Shown: in pieces, positions 1-8,233 of the stretch | How the letters are laid out: each line of letters opens with the position of its first letter | How positions within the stretch are numbered: position 1 is the first letter of the stretch | Source of the DNA: an uncultured bacterium | GTDB taxonomy: Bacteria > Cyanobacteriota > Vampirovibrionia > Gastranaerophilales > Gastranaerophilaceae | Assembly: GCA_949283255.1 (NCBI GenBank) | Contig: CASDRS010000006.1 | Span: 30,825 to 94,824, forward strand | Direction: 5' to 3' | DNA length: 64,000 bases | The notes under the pieces: model-generated | The model's input: only the letters and a program-made list of their open reading frames with translations | Told to the model about the DNA's origin: nothing | Databases searched by the model: none | Program-made: the position numbers and the translations under genes

Positions 1-663
1 ATTGAAAATGCAACTGATTTGAAGATTAGTCTTGACGGCAATAGCAAAGATATTCCTTACGATAATAAAAATTTGGTTTACAAAGCGACAGAATTGTTCT
101 TTGAAAAATTACAGAAAAAATATTCCATAAATATTTATATAGAAAAAAACATTCCAATAGCCGCAGGACTTGCCGGAGGAAGCACGGATGCTGCCGGAAC
201 TTTATTCGGGCTCAATGAGCTTCTTGATAAGCCATTTTCTCGAGAAGAATTGCATAGGCTCTGCACAAAATTAGGTTCAGACTTGAATTTCTGTCTTGAA
301 GGCGGTCGACAAATGACAAGTGGTAGGGGAGAAATTTTAACACCGCTTGATTTTGAAGAATTTACAGTTTCGCTTATCAAGCCACTAGATCTTGGTATCA
401 GTGCAAAAGAGGCTTATACAAAATTTTCAAATAAAATGTCTTCTACAACGAAAGACCGCGATAAATTTGTAAACGATTTGGAATGGGGACTTATAGACGA
501 CTACGAAGAATTGCAATACATTAAAAATAAATATCCAAAATCAATTATGTCAGGGTCAGGCTCAACATATTATATAATAAATAACCAATTTAACACTCCA
601 GATAATGGCTATTGGATAAAAAACAATTTAAAAGCCATTCCAAACGGAATTAAAGTTGTATAA
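1..663 (+). CDS. ispE: IspE, 4-diphosphocytidyl-2-C-methyl-D-erythritol kinase, 5' end cut by window
   Basis: Cytosolic GHMP-family kinase that phosphorylates CDP-methylerythritol with ATP in the MEP route to isoprenoids. The frame is open from base 1 (IENATDLKISL...), so the true start lies outside the window and I estimate 60-70 residues are missing from a family usually about 280 long. The GHMP ATP-binding motif PIAAGLAGGSTDAA is intact near bases 150-195, followed by the substrate-region motif KLGSDLNFCLEGG. The C-terminal glycine motif MSGSGSTYY is near 545-575. The TTG at 19 is not a convincing start. The gene ends at a strong hairpin shared with the convergent gene downstream. Confidence 0.9.
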   Translation: MENATDLKISLDGNSKDIPYDNKNLVYKATELFFEKLQKKYSINIYIEKNIPIAAGLAGGSTDAAGTLFGLNELLDKPFSREELHRLCTKLGSDLNFCLEGGRQMTSGRGEILTPLDFEEFTVSLIKPLDLGISAKEAYTKFSNKMSSTTKDRDKFVNDLEWGLIDDYEELQYIKNKYPKSIMSGSGSTYYIINNQFNTPDNGYWIKNNLKAIPNGIKVV

Positions 664-696
664 AAAAAGATCCCCGATAAATTCGGAGATCTTTTT
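664..696. terminator. Bidirectional intrinsic terminator between convergent genes
   Basis: AAAAAGATC (664-672) pairs with GATCTTTTT (688-696), and CCGA (674-677) with TCGG (683-686); there is one C/A mismatch and a 5-nt loop. A and T tracts flank both sides, so it can serve ispE on the plus strand and the gene ending at 716 on the minus strand. Confidence 0.85.
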
Positions 697-715
697 GATT
701 AAGCCTTACTGATTT

Positions 716-2275
716 TTATTTTGCTTGGGTAGTAATCAAATCTATAGTACTTTGAGCTTTTTCTCTAGTATTATACTGTCCAGTACCAGGAACTTGTTTA
801 CCATCCTCACAGAATACGATAATCCATTTACCGTTTCTTTGAACTTTTGCATATTTTCTGTCTCCAGAACCTCTAACGACTACGGCATCTCTAAAGCCTC
901 GTTTTGCCTTTGCATCAGCATCATCCGCAAGTTTTGCAACACCGTTTTCAAGAGGGATTTCTGTCAACAATTCTCTATGTCTTCTATCAACAGTTTGTAT
1001 AGCATACTTACCTGATGATAATTTTTTCTGCAATTCTTTGAATGTTTTAGAGTTAATTATAAACGGCTTACCATTTTCATCGACATACAACTGAGCATAA
1101 TGATAAGGACCACCACCAACAATTGTTGAGATTTTAGCAGTTTGAGCAGGAAGCTCTTCCGGTCTCATACATGGCGGTTCTGGACATTCCTCCTCAGGTT
1201 TAACAACCGGTTCTTCCTTCTTAGGTTCAGGTTTAGGTTCTTCTTTTACCTCTACTTTTGGAGCCTCAGGTTGAGGACGATTTTCGAATACTTCTTGAGC
1301 CTGACCACGAACATTCTTTCCGTCCTTATCTGACACGAATGCTGCTGCAAGTATAGGAGCGACACCGCCAATAATCTGTCCAACTCTATTTGTTGCTGTA
1401 GCTTTTGCATACGCACCGGCATCTGCTCCTGCTGATGCGCTACCTGCAGCAGCTCCGGCACTAGAAGCAGCTCCGGCGATTGCCGTTGATACTGCACCTC
1501 CGAATACAAAAGAACTTACACCGGCACCGATTAGTAAACTACGATATAACCAAGTTCTATCTTTACGATAACCAAGACCAGCAGCTTTAACAGCATCCTT
1601 TTCTGCATTCTTACTTAAACCACGCTTTTCTGCATGTTCGGCTCTGCCTGCCAATGTCAAACGATAACCGCTTGTATCTTTTACCATCTCAGCTTTATAC
1701 TTTTCAGGATCGAAGATATATTGACCGTTGGCACCTTTTATTAATTCACCTTTTTCATCTGTCATAAAATATGTTTTTGCATTTTTTGGATCATTTATCA
1801 TTGCAAGAACTTTTTTATTCTTTATTAATTTTGGAGTGTATAAATCTTCTTTGCCTTCAGCTTTTAACTGATCTTTAAATTTTTCATAAGCTTCTTTGTC
1901 TATAAATGGTATAGTAACTTTTGATTTAGCCTGATCTTTTTCATTTTTTACTTGAGCTTTTGCTAGTTTCTTGGCTTGATCATAAGTATAAACTCTTTGA
2001 CCATCTTCATTAGTTTGTTGCAATAAATAGCTTGTCAGCTCTGTACGTCTCGCTTTTTGAGCATCTTTACTGTTTAAAAACTGATGAATTCTTGTCGCAC
2101 CTGATTCATCTACAGTAGAAACGTCTCCGGCCTTCATAAAAATTGGCTCTTTAATTCTTGTTTCAGATGGATTTGAAACCTGAGTAGAGTCATGTTCAGG
2201 TTTTACATTTTGAACTTTGACCTGTTGTGAATCTTGCTGTTCTACAGGTTTGTATAAAGTAACCTTAATCCCCAT
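716..2275 (-). CDS. Unknown protein with Ala-rich hydrophobic segment and Pro/Glu linker
   Basis: I do not recognise this 519-residue protein. The first ~90 residues are polar and Gln/Ser-rich; residues ~90-230 are Lys-rich and probably helical. An Ala/Gly-rich hydrophobic stretch follows at ~245-320 (LLIGAGVSSFVFGGAV and on), possibly one or two membrane passes. Then comes a Pro/Glu/Lys linker (~335-385) with a CPEPPC pair, and a C-terminal globular part of ~130 residues ending in RNGKWIIVF...GTGQYNTREKAQ. The ATG at 2275 has a good AAAGGAAAGGAA ribosome site. No signal peptide is seen. The gene stands alone and its upstream region carries the unusual GCAATTTT promoter layout also found before other lineage-specific genes. 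Function unknown. Confidence 0.8.
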   Translation of the reverse strand: MGIKVTLYKPVEQQDSQQVKVQNVKPEHDSTQVSNPSETRIKEPIFMKAGDVSTVDESGATRIHQFLNSKDAQKARRTELTSYLLQQTNEDGQRVYTYDQAKKLAKAQVKNEKDQAKSKVTIPFIDKEAYEKFKDQLKAEGKEDLYTPKLIKNKKVLAMINDPKNAKTYFMTDEKGELIKGANGQYIFDPEKYKAEMVKDTSGYRLTLAGRAEHAEKRGLSKNAEKDAVKAAGLGYRKDRTWLYRSLLIGAGVSSFVFGGAVSTAIAGAASSAGAAAGSASAGADAGAYAKATATNRVGQIIGGVAPILAAAFVSDKDGKNVRGQAQEVFENRPQPEAPKVEVKEEPKPEPKKEEPVVKPEEECPEPPCMRPEELPAQTAKISTIVGGGPYHYAQLYVDENGKPFIINSKTFKELQKKLSSGKYAIQTVDRRHRELLTEIPLENGVAKLADDADAKAKRGFRDAVVVRGSGDRKYAKVQRNGKWIIVFCEDGKQVPGTGQYNTREKAQSTIDLITTQAK

Positions 2276-2319
2276 AATTCCTTTCCTTTCCCCGTGAAAT
2301 TATTAATTTACCCCGTACA

Positions 2320-2378
2320 TTTATAAACGAATATTATTCTTAAAAATTGCTTTTACGGAGGAAGAAAATTTAACAAAT
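2320..2378 (-). promoter_or_regulatory. GCAATTTT-type promoter of the 716-2275 gene
   Basis: Read on the minus strand: ATTTGTTAAA at 2378-2369, GCAATTTTTAA at 2350-2340, then TATAAA at 2325-2320. The G of GCAATTTT is 25 nt from the first T of the TATAAA box. No normal -35 hexamer is seen. Four other upstream regions in the window show the same arrangement. Confidence 0.5.
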
Positions 2379-2379
2379 C

Positions 2380-3420
2380 TTAATATATTCTTTTTAAAGC
2401 CTGCGCCAGTCTTAAAACTTTACGTTCCGAAGTCCCAATACCAGTAAGCAACATTGTAGATACAGAATTTGTCTTCTCATCTTCAATATTAAATTTATCA
2501 TATAAAATTTCCGACAACTCATAACCGCTGAAATTCGGAACCTTAACCAAAATTTTTAAAATATCATCACCACCGAATTGACAATTCGGACAAACAGTAT
2601 GTAACTTTTTTATTTGGGCAACTAAAGACTCAATTTTACGCCTTCCTCTTTTTGAATTTAGGAAATTAATATTAGCCTCAATTGAGCCTAACATAGGATA
2701 AGAGGGAGATGTAGTCATAATAAGCTTTAATGCACTATCAATGTCTTTATCACAATTACAATGCACAAGAGCTGTAGGATTAAGCCCCCCTGCAGTTTTG
2801 TGGAGAGACTGCACTGTGAAATCCGCAATTCTTACAGCACTTAACGGCAATTCATCAGAAAATGGATACAATGCCCCATGAGCTTCATCCACTATTAAAT
2901 AAGCTCCATATTTTTCACAAAGTCGCTTAATCGCAACTATATCAGCGACAAAACCTTCATAAGTTGGAGATGTTATCAAAACGGCAGTAATTTTATGTTG
3001 AACAAAACTAGGCTCTAAATCTTCAACACCGGCACCCAAAGGAACCCCCCAAGAATCGCTAAATTTTACATCATAATAAACCGGCACTCCACCTGCCAAT
3101 TTAATTGCATTAAGATGACACGGATGAGCATCCCTCCAAACAAGTACATTGTCTCCAGGCTCCACGCAAGCTAAAACTGATGCTATAACTCCGCTTGTTG
3201 AACCGTTTGTCAAAAATTTTGTTTTCTTAGTTCCATAAATTTCAGAAGCTCTCATTTCTGCAGCCTCTAAAACATCCTCAGGAGAATAAAAATCCGTTTC
3301 GGAAATATCATACTTGTATAAGTTTTTCAACTTATGAAATATAAAATATTCCTGCGAATGAGAAGGGGTCGTAAAAAACAACTTACGACATTTTTTCCGA
3401 AACATATTAGAAAAAAACAC
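2380..3420 (-). CDS. PLP-dependent Orn/Lys/Arg decarboxylase-family protein, short form
   Basis: Fold-type I PLP enzyme of the Orn/Lys/Arg decarboxylase major-domain family (PF01276). Visible family features: TTPSHS near residue 17, TNGSTSGVIAS (71-81) for phosphate binding, VDEAHGALYP (177-186) with the PLP-contacting Asp178 and His181, and SLHK with the Schiff-base lysine at Lys208. At 346 residues it lacks the C-terminal domain of YaaO/SpeA-type decarboxylases (about 450-490 residues), and after the lysine it reads AGGLNPTA instead of the usual Leu-Thr-Gln. The substrate is therefore open: basic amino-acid decarboxylase or a diverged PLP enzyme. The GTG start at 3420 lies 7 nt after the PilZ gene with a weak TAGG site, so the two are probably cotranscribed. 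Confidence 0.75.
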   Translation of the reverse strand: MFFSNMFRKKCRKLFFTTPSHSQEYFIFHKLKNLYKYDISETDFYSPEDVLEAAEMRASEIYGTKKTKFLTNGSTSGVIASVLACVEPGDNVLVWRDAHPCHLNAIKLAGGVPVYYDVKFSDSWGVPLGAGVEDLEPSFVQHKITAVLITSPTYEGFVADIVAIKRLCEKYGAYLIVDEAHGALYPFSDELPLSAVRIADFTVQSLHKTAGGLNPTALVHCNCDKDIDSALKLIMTTSPSYPMLGSIEANINFLNSKRGRRKIESLVAQIKKLHTVCPNCQFGGDDILKILVKVPNFSGYELSEILYDKFNIEDEKTNSVSTMLLTGIGTSERKVLRLAQALKRIY

Positions 3421-3427
3421 AATTAAC

Positions 3428-4018
3428 CTACTTATTCTTAATTTCTATGCTTCGTTTTGTACAATACTGAATAAGAGTCATTCTGTCACGGTTTTCATTA
3501 AACTCAAACCTGCCTGAGTGAGTAAAATTACCATCTTCGCCTCTTTCAATACGGATAGGCAAATAATAGCAAGTAACACTCATCGTCTCTGTTAACGGTA
3601 AAGTAATTTCATACCTGCCTTCTATATCAATATTTTCAGAAGTCTTGAATTTCATACCACCCGCAGATATATCAAGAGTAGAAATTTTATATGACTTATC
3701 ACCACATTTAAGATCTAAATCAAACATATATTTAATACGAGTATATTTTCTTCTTTGTAAAAATTTATGTCTTGCAGGACTTGCTATCTTTAAAGAATTC
3801 CCGTTAATCTCTTTTGCATAAGATTCAAAATAAAGAGTTCCGTGCTTTGTATTAGTATAGAATTCGCAATAATTGTTTTTAAGAATTCCATCAGAATCAT
3901 AATCCAACTGAAGCGTAAAACCATCCGGGAAAACTTCAGTTACAGTACCCTTATTGGCAAACTTAAAATCCGCCGGCACCATAGTAATACGTTGATCTTT
4001 TTCTATTAATTCTCTCAT
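3428..4018 (-). CDS. PilZ-domain protein, probable c-di-GMP receptor
   Basis: 196-residue cytosolic protein with a YcgR-like N-terminal part (1-85) and a PilZ domain (~88-190). The c-di-GMP signature is complete: RxxxR at Arg90-Arg94 (RKYTR) and DxSxxG at Asp116-Gly121 (DISAGG). A longer frame begins at 4054, but I choose the ATG at 4018: AGAGGG sits 8 nt upstream, and the 4054 ATG falls inside the -10 box of a near-consensus promoter. First gene of a two-gene operon with the decarboxylase-like gene. Its output could be motility or surface behaviour, but nothing nearby shows which. Confidence 0.85.
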   Translation of the reverse strand: MRELIEKDQRITMVPADFKFANKGTVTEVFPDGFTLQLDYDSDGILKNNYCEFYTNTKHGTLYFESYAKEINGNSLKIASPARHKFLQRRKYTRIKYMFDLDLKCGDKSYKISTLDISAGGMKFKTSENIDIEGRYEITLPLTETMSVTCYYLPIRIERGEDGNFTHSGRFEFNENRDRMTLIQYCTKRSIEIKNK

Positions 4019-4052
4019 ACAAAAGCCCTCTTTAATATTATCTGATGGTCTC

Positions 4053-4081
4053 ATTATACATTATTTCTCAGAATTTGGCAA
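4053..4081 (-). promoter_or_regulatory. Sigma-70 type promoter of the PilZ operon
   Basis: Minus strand: TTGCCA (4081-4076), 17-nt spacer, TATAAT (4058-4053). The predicted transcript start near 4046 leaves a leader of about 28 nt before the ATG at 4018. Confidence 0.65.
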
Positions 4082-4082
4082 T

Positions 4083-4112
4083 AAAAAAAGCTCCTGCCAA
4101 AACCGCAGGAGC
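4083..4112 (-). terminator. Strong intrinsic terminator with no gene of its own
   Basis: GCTCCTGC (4090-4097) and GCAGGAGC (4105-4112) form a perfect 8-bp GC-rich stem with a 7-nt loop. On the minus strand it is followed by seven T (4089-4083). The secY operon already has its own terminator at 4232-4271, so this one ends a different transcript that starts between about 4115 and 4230. Confidence 0.8.
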
Positions 4113-4225
4113 AAATACTGAGCAATCAGAAGAGTTGAGGATTTACATATACATACTACCCTTTAGCTCTTCCGATATCATTACCGAAAATATTTATTTT
4201 TTTATATAAAACAAATACTAAAGTC
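4083..4225 (-). ncRNA. Candidate small RNA between secY and the PilZ operon
   Basis: A 120-140 nt interval bounded upstream by the secY terminator and ended by its own strong terminator at 4083-4112, with no open frame beyond a three-codon one (ATG TAT ATG TAA near 4150). I could not find a convincing promoter. It may instead be a second, backup terminator for secY. Confidence 0.2.
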
Positions 4226-4231
4226 CTAGTC

Positions 4232-4271
4232 AAAAAAAAACACCCATTCTTATAAAAGAATGAGTGTTTTT
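4232..4271 (-). terminator. Terminator of the rpsE-rpmD-rplO-secY operon
   Basis: AAAAACACCCATTCTT (4236-4251) pairs with AAGAATGAGTGTTTTT (4256-4271) with one mismatch and a 4-nt loop. A run of nine T follows on the minus strand, just after the secY stop codon. Confidence 0.85.
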
Positions 4272-4289
4272 CAATCTATTTATTTCAAC

Positions 4290-5624
4290 TTACTCTTTCA
4301 AGAAAGATTCATAATTTCTTGCGAGCAAGTGAGTTCTAACCTGATTGATTAAATCCAAAGCAACACCAACCATGATTATTAATGACGTTGCACCAATACC
4401 CTGCAAAGTTTTTATATTTGTAATATAACTTGCAAAAGATGGAATCAATGCAACGATACCCAATCCCAAAGCTCCAATAAAAGTAGTCTTTGACAATATT
4501 TTATCCAAAGCTTCGGCAGTCGGCTTACCAGGTTTAATACCAGGGATTGAAGAACCGTATTTTTTCAGATTTGTAGCAATATCCTTCGGCTGCATATTAG
4601 GCATAATAGATGCGTAAAAGAAAGTTAACGCAAATATTAACAAGAAATACAATACATAATATGTAATTCCGTCAGGACTCATAAAATGAGTCAACCTAAC
4701 AACAAGATCCTGAACCGCAGCACTCTTAAAGTTTGCCTGTCCGACAAGACTTAATACAGTAGAAGGGAACAGCAAAATTGCAACCGCAAAGATTATCGGC
4801 ATAACCCCGCCCGGATTAAGCTTGAACGGAATATAAGAATTCATTCCGCCATAAACTTTATTTCCAACCTGTCTCTTAGGGTTTATGATAATAACCTTTC
4901 TTACAGCTTCCTGCATTATTACAATCAAAATCATAGTTAAGAAAAAGATTAACAACAATAGAGCTAATCCCATCTGCATAGCAGAACTATGAGAAACGAT
5001 CTGTGCAGTTCTTGAAGCATAAACAGGGATACCTGATAAAATACCGATAAAGATAATCAAAGATCCGCCATTACCGATACCTTTTTCCGTAATAAGTTCA
5101 GATATCCACATTACTAAAACTGCACCTGCAGTCAAAACCGTAATAGAACTAACGTAAAACATCAAATGTGGTACATTAGCTACAATAGCACCAGGCAAAT
5201 GTCTCAAAAACATCATAAATATTAATGCCTGCATAACAGCAAGGACAACAGTAAATAATCTTGTATACTGCATCAATTTCTTTCTACCTGCTTCACCCTC
5301 TTCTTTTTGCAATTTTTCCAAAGAAGGAATAACTACAGAAATCAGCTGGATTATAATTGAAGCGGTAATGAAAGGTCCTATACCTAACGCAAATATAGAA
5401 ACACTACCTAAAGCGCCACCTGAAAATAAGTCCAAAAAACCAATTATATTGTTTCCTTGCGCAATATTTGAGAACACAGTATTGTTTATACCGAACAAAG
5501 GCAACTGTGCACCAAATCTAAATGCTGCAATCATTAGAAACGTAAATATGATTTTTTGTTTAAGACCTGAAGCATTCCACATTGACATCAGATCTTCTGT
5601 AGAAGGCATTCTCATTTGTGCCAT
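4290..5624 (-). CDS. secY: SecY, protein translocase channel subunit
   Basis: Ten-helix inner-membrane channel of the Sec translocon, which works with SecE, SecG and SecA to export or insert proteins. The 444 residues match the usual family length. Recognisable parts are the N-terminal KQKIIFTFLMIAAFRFGAQLP, the plug-region GGALGSVSIFALGIGPFITA, and the C-terminal loop GIKPGKPT. The start codon overlaps the rplO stop as TAATG, so translation is probably coupled. secY is the last gene of this ribosomal operon; the adk, map and infA genes that often follow are absent and the operon ends in a terminator. Confidence 0.97.
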   Translation of the reverse strand: MAQMRMPSTEDLMSMWNASGLKQKIIFTFLMIAAFRFGAQLPLFGINNTVFSNIAQGNNIIGFLDLFSGGALGSVSIFALGIGPFITASIIIQLISVVIPSLEKLQKEEGEAGRKKLMQYTRLFTVVLAVMQALIFMMFLRHLPGAIVANVPHLMFYVSSITVLTAGAVLVMWISELITEKGIGNGGSLIIFIGILSGIPVYASRTAQIVSHSSAMQMGLALLLLIFFLTMILIVIMQEAVRKVIIINPKRQVGNKVYGGMNSYIPFKLNPGGVMPIIFAVAILLFPSTVLSLVGQANFKSAAVQDLVVRLTHFMSPDGITYYVLYFLLIFALTFFYASIMPNMQPKDIATNLKKYGSSIPGIKPGKPTAEALDKILSKTTFIGALGLGIVALIPSFASYITNIKTLQGIGATSLIIMVGVALDLINQVRTHLLARNYESFLKE

Positions 5625-6076
5625 TATACTAACTCAACCTTTCCTCCTGCAGCTTCAATCTTAGCCTTTGCTGACGGAGTTACGTAGCTGGCCTTAACAG
5701 TAAGCGCAGATTTTACTTCACCGTTACCAAGAATTCTCAAGCCATCAGCTGACGGATGAGCTTTTCTTGCTTCTTTCAAAGCTTCTAATGAGATTTCCTT
5801 CAAGCCTAAAGCTTCAAGTCTGCCTACATTAATAGCTTCATAGTTCAATTTGTTAATAATTTGGAAGCCTTTCAACTTAGGAAGTCTTCTGTAAGCTGGC
5901 ATTTGACCACCTTCAAAACCTCTTTTAGATGCGCTACCTGAACGTTGACCTTCACCGTTATGACCACGGCAAGAAGTTTTACCACGACCTGATGAACGAC
6001 CTCTGCCTACTCTTTTTGTTTTGTGAGTAGAACCTTCGGCAGGTCGTAAGTCTTCTAATGTAATTTTGTTTGCCAT
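5624..6076 (-). CDS. rplO: Ribosomal protein L15 (uL15)
   Basis: Large-subunit protein L15, 150 residues. The Gly/Arg-rich N-terminus (KRVGRGRSSGRGKTSCRGHN) and the FEGGQMPAYRRLPKLKGF motif are diagnostic. The frame is open to 6091, but I set the start at ATG 6076 (MANKITLEDL) because AGGAAA lies about 8 nt upstream, whereas the 6091 ATG has no ribosome site. It sits between rpmD and secY, its usual position in the spc operon. Confidence 0.97.
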   Translation of the reverse strand: MANKITLEDLRPAEGSTHKTKRVGRGRSSGRGKTSCRGHNGEGQRSGSASKRGFEGGQMPAYRRLPKLKGFQIINKLNYEAINVGRLEALGLKEISLEALKEARKAHPSADGLRILGNGEVKSALTVKASYVTPSAKAKIEAAGGKVELV

Positions 6077-6164
6077 TTTATTTTTCCTCATTTCTATTTT
6101 AATTAATATTAATATTTTGTTTATTATCCTATCGGGTAATTATTAACCGTATAAAATAATAAAA

Positions 6165-6359
6165 CTACGCTTCTGTAACTTCCAACAAGTGTGATACTTT
6201 ATTTACCATACCCATGATTGTTGGAGAGTTGTAATGTTCAACAACTTGATCTTTTTTGGTTAAACCCAAGCCTCTTACGACTCTTCTTTGAGCTTCAGAT
6301 GCACCGATTAAACCTCTTACAAGTTTAATTTTTATTTGTTTATTATCATTTTTAGCCAT
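6165..6359 (-). CDS. rpmD: Ribosomal protein L30 (uL30)
   Basis: 64-residue large-subunit protein, family-typical length. The L30 signature is clear: KIKLVRGLIG, then RVVRGLGLTKKDQVVEH, then SPTIMGMVNKVSHLLEV. It lies 88 nt upstream of rplO and 46 nt downstream of rpsE in the classical S5-L30-L15 order. To my knowledge oxygenic cyanobacteria lack L30, so its presence argues against a photosynthetic cyanobacterium. Confidence 0.95.
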   Translation of the reverse strand: MAKNDNKQIKIKLVRGLIGASEAQRRVVRGLGLTKKDQVVEHYNSPTIMGMVNKVSHLLEVTEA

Positions 6360-6405
6360 TTTGTTTATTCCTTATTATCTTGTATTATTATCACAAACTA
6401 GTTTA

Positions 6406-7056
6406 CTAGTTTAAAAATTCAGCCATGCTTAATCCACGTCTCTTTGCTACATCACTGAACGGAGTTAATTTCTTTAACGCATCCAATGTTGCATTAGCAG
6501 CATTCAACGGAGATTTTGAACCTAATGACTTTGATAATATGTTACCAATGCCTGCAAGTTCAAGAACTGAACGTACTGCACCACCTGCGATAATACCGGT
6601 ACCTTCTGAAGCTGGTCTCAACATTACTGCACCAGCACCAGACTTTCCTGTAATAGGATGAGGTATTGTTGTCTTGAAAATAGGTACTGTGATAAGATTT
6701 TTTCTTCCGTCTGCTATTGCCTTTTGAATAGCAATGATTACTTCAGATGCCTTAGCACATCCTACACCTACTTGACCTTTTTGGTTTCCTACAATTACGA
6801 TTGCACGGAAACTTAATTTCTTACCGCCCTTAACTACTTTTGTTACACGGCTTATTTGAACTACTCTTTCAGTCCATTCTGATTGAGGTTTTTCTTCTGC
6901 ATTTTCTATTTTTTGTTTTCTGCCTTTGCCTCTTCTTTGACCTCTTGCAGGTTTTTCTTCTGCAGAAGCTTCAGCAGTTTCTACAACTTCAGCTGTTTCT
7001 GTTGCTTTTGCAACTTCTGTTTCAACTGTTAATTCTTCTTTCTTTTCTTCTGTCAT
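6406..7056 (-). CDS. rpsE: Ribosomal protein S5 (uS5) with acidic N-terminal extension
   Basis: Small-subunit protein important for decoding fidelity. Core S5 occupies about residues 58-216: [19 protein letters not shown], then [20 protein letters not shown], then a C-terminal S5 fold ending SMAEFLN. The first ~57 residues are an added Glu/Ala/Thr/Lys-rich low-complexity tail ([18 protein letters not shown]). S5 is usually about 165 residues; here it is 216. It is the first gene of this transcription unit. rplR, normally directly upstream, is missing: the next gene upstream is an unrelated asparaginase. Confidence 0.96.
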   Translation of the reverse strand: MTEEKKEELTVETEVAKATETAEVVETAEASAEEKPARGQRRGKGRKQKIENAEEKPQSEWTERVVQISRVTKVVKGGKKLSFRAIVIVGNQKGQVGVGCAKASEVIIAIQKAIADGRKNLITVPIFKTTIPHPITGKSGAGAVMLRPASEGTGIIAGGAVRSVLELAGIGNILSKSLGSKSPLNAANATLDALKKLTPFSDVAKRRGLSMAEFLN

Positions 7057-7206
7057 TGTAATTTTTACCTTTCATAAATTAGTTAATAACTTTTGATCGT
7101 TAACTCGTGAAAATTCACTTTTTCTTAATTGAATGAATACGCCAAAAAACACGCTAATTAAAGCTATTTGAAATCGTATTCGGGTTTTAACTTTTCTGAC
7201 AGTCTA

Positions 7207-7235
7207 AAAGTAACACAAATACCCCTAAAAAGCAA
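7207..7235 (-). promoter_or_regulatory. Probable promoter of the rpsE operon
   Basis: Minus strand: TTGCTT (7235-7230), 17-nt spacer, TACTTT (7212-7207). This leaves an untranslated leader of about 145 nt before rpsE, long enough for control by a ribosomal protein, although I see no recognisable leader structure. Confidence 0.35.
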
Positions 7236-7282
7236 GTACAATGTTACAGAACGTAAATTTAATCTTGGGGGTAAACTTTATT

Positions 7283-8233
7283 TTATAATGTAGTTACTAT
7301 TTCACCAACAACTTCGCCGGAATTTGTACGAATTTGGTAATCTAAGTCTATATCTGCCCAATGCATATTTTTTAAAGCATCAATAGTTACATATTCTCTT
7401 GCTCTGCTGTCGCAATCAGATATTTTCACAACAAGGCACTCTTCGTTTTCTATATTTACGACAACGCAAATGCCTCCCGCACTTACTTTTGCTACCAGAT
7501 TTTTTGAATTTTGAATAATTTTAGTATCAGTCCTGTCATCCCCGCCAATTATATAAGGGTGATTTAGAAAAGCATCTCTAATTTTTGAGTACTCATCAGA
7601 ACAAAACAGATTTAAGTAACCTTTACCGATATTTTCTAAAGGCATTGAATAAACAGGCACACCACAGCCATCTTTTGAGACTGGATACGCCTTCTTCAAC
7701 TCACACAAATCATATATTTTTTCTTTGATAAGTTTTTGAAGAGGATGAGACGGTTCGTCATACGTCTTCAAATCCCAATTATGCATCATACAAAGCCCCA
7801 GCATCATGATATGTTTACCGGAACAATTATGATTCAAAACACCGGGCTCTTCATCATCAAGAAGTAATCGTTCTCTTTCTGCAATAGAAATTGGTTTTCT
7901 AGCTACGCATTTCAGATAAGATTCATCCAGACCTATTTTCTCAAGCAAGCCTCGTGCAATTTCAACATGGCATTGTTCTCCCGTATGAGAAGAACAACAA
8001 AACGCAATTTCCTCTTCTGTCATTCCAAAAGCTTCATCCATTCCAAAATCAATCATCAATGATGCTTGCAGGGGCTTTGCGCATGAACGCAAATAATATG
8101 GATAATTTCCGCTCTCTCCGACTCTGTCTACTATATGTACCCTATTCAGTACCACTACATAGCCAAAATGTTGTTCCTCAACCAATCCGTTACGCATAAA
8201 CTTTATTAGCGTATCAGGAGAATTAATCATCAT
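7283..8233 (-). CDS. L-asparaginase, Rhizobium-type (AnsA/asparaginase II family)
   Basis: Cytosolic L-asparaginase of the thermolabile Rhizobium etli type (PF06089), unrelated to the E. coli enzymes, hydrolysing asparagine to aspartate and ammonia. Family blocks appear in order: LRSCAKPLQASL (catalytic Ser-x-x-Lys region, ~48-59), CCSSHTGEQCH (~79-89), NHNCSGKH (~133-140) and KDGCGVPVYSMPL (~185-197). 316 residues is close to family length. It overlaps the upstream gene by 11 nt, so it is the second gene of a two-gene operon. No asparagine transporter is seen nearby. Confidence 0.85.
   Translation of the reverse strand: MMINSPDTLIKFMRNGLVEEQHFGYVVVLNRVHIVDRVGESGNYPYYLRSCAKPLQASLMIDFGMDEAFGMTEEEIAFCCSSHTGEQCHVEIARGLLEKIGLDESYLKCVARKPISIAERERLLLDDEEPGVLNHNCSGKHIMMLGLCMMHNWDLKTYDEPSHPLQKLIKEKIYDLCELKKAYPVSKDGCGVPVYSMPLENIGKGYLNLFCSDEYSKIRDAFLNHPYIIGGDDRTDTKIIQNSKNLVAKVSAGGICVVVNIENEECLVVKISDCDSRAREYVTIDALKNMHWADIDLDYQIRTNSGEVVGEIVTTL

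Noticed and set aside
3428..4054. Longer PilZ protein starting at 4054
   Set aside because: The ATG at 4054 lies within the -10 box of the promoter and lacks a ribosome site; 4018 is better.
7056..7283. Ribosomal-protein autoregulatory leader before rpsE
   Set aside because: The leader is long enough, but I could not find a stable conserved fold by eye.
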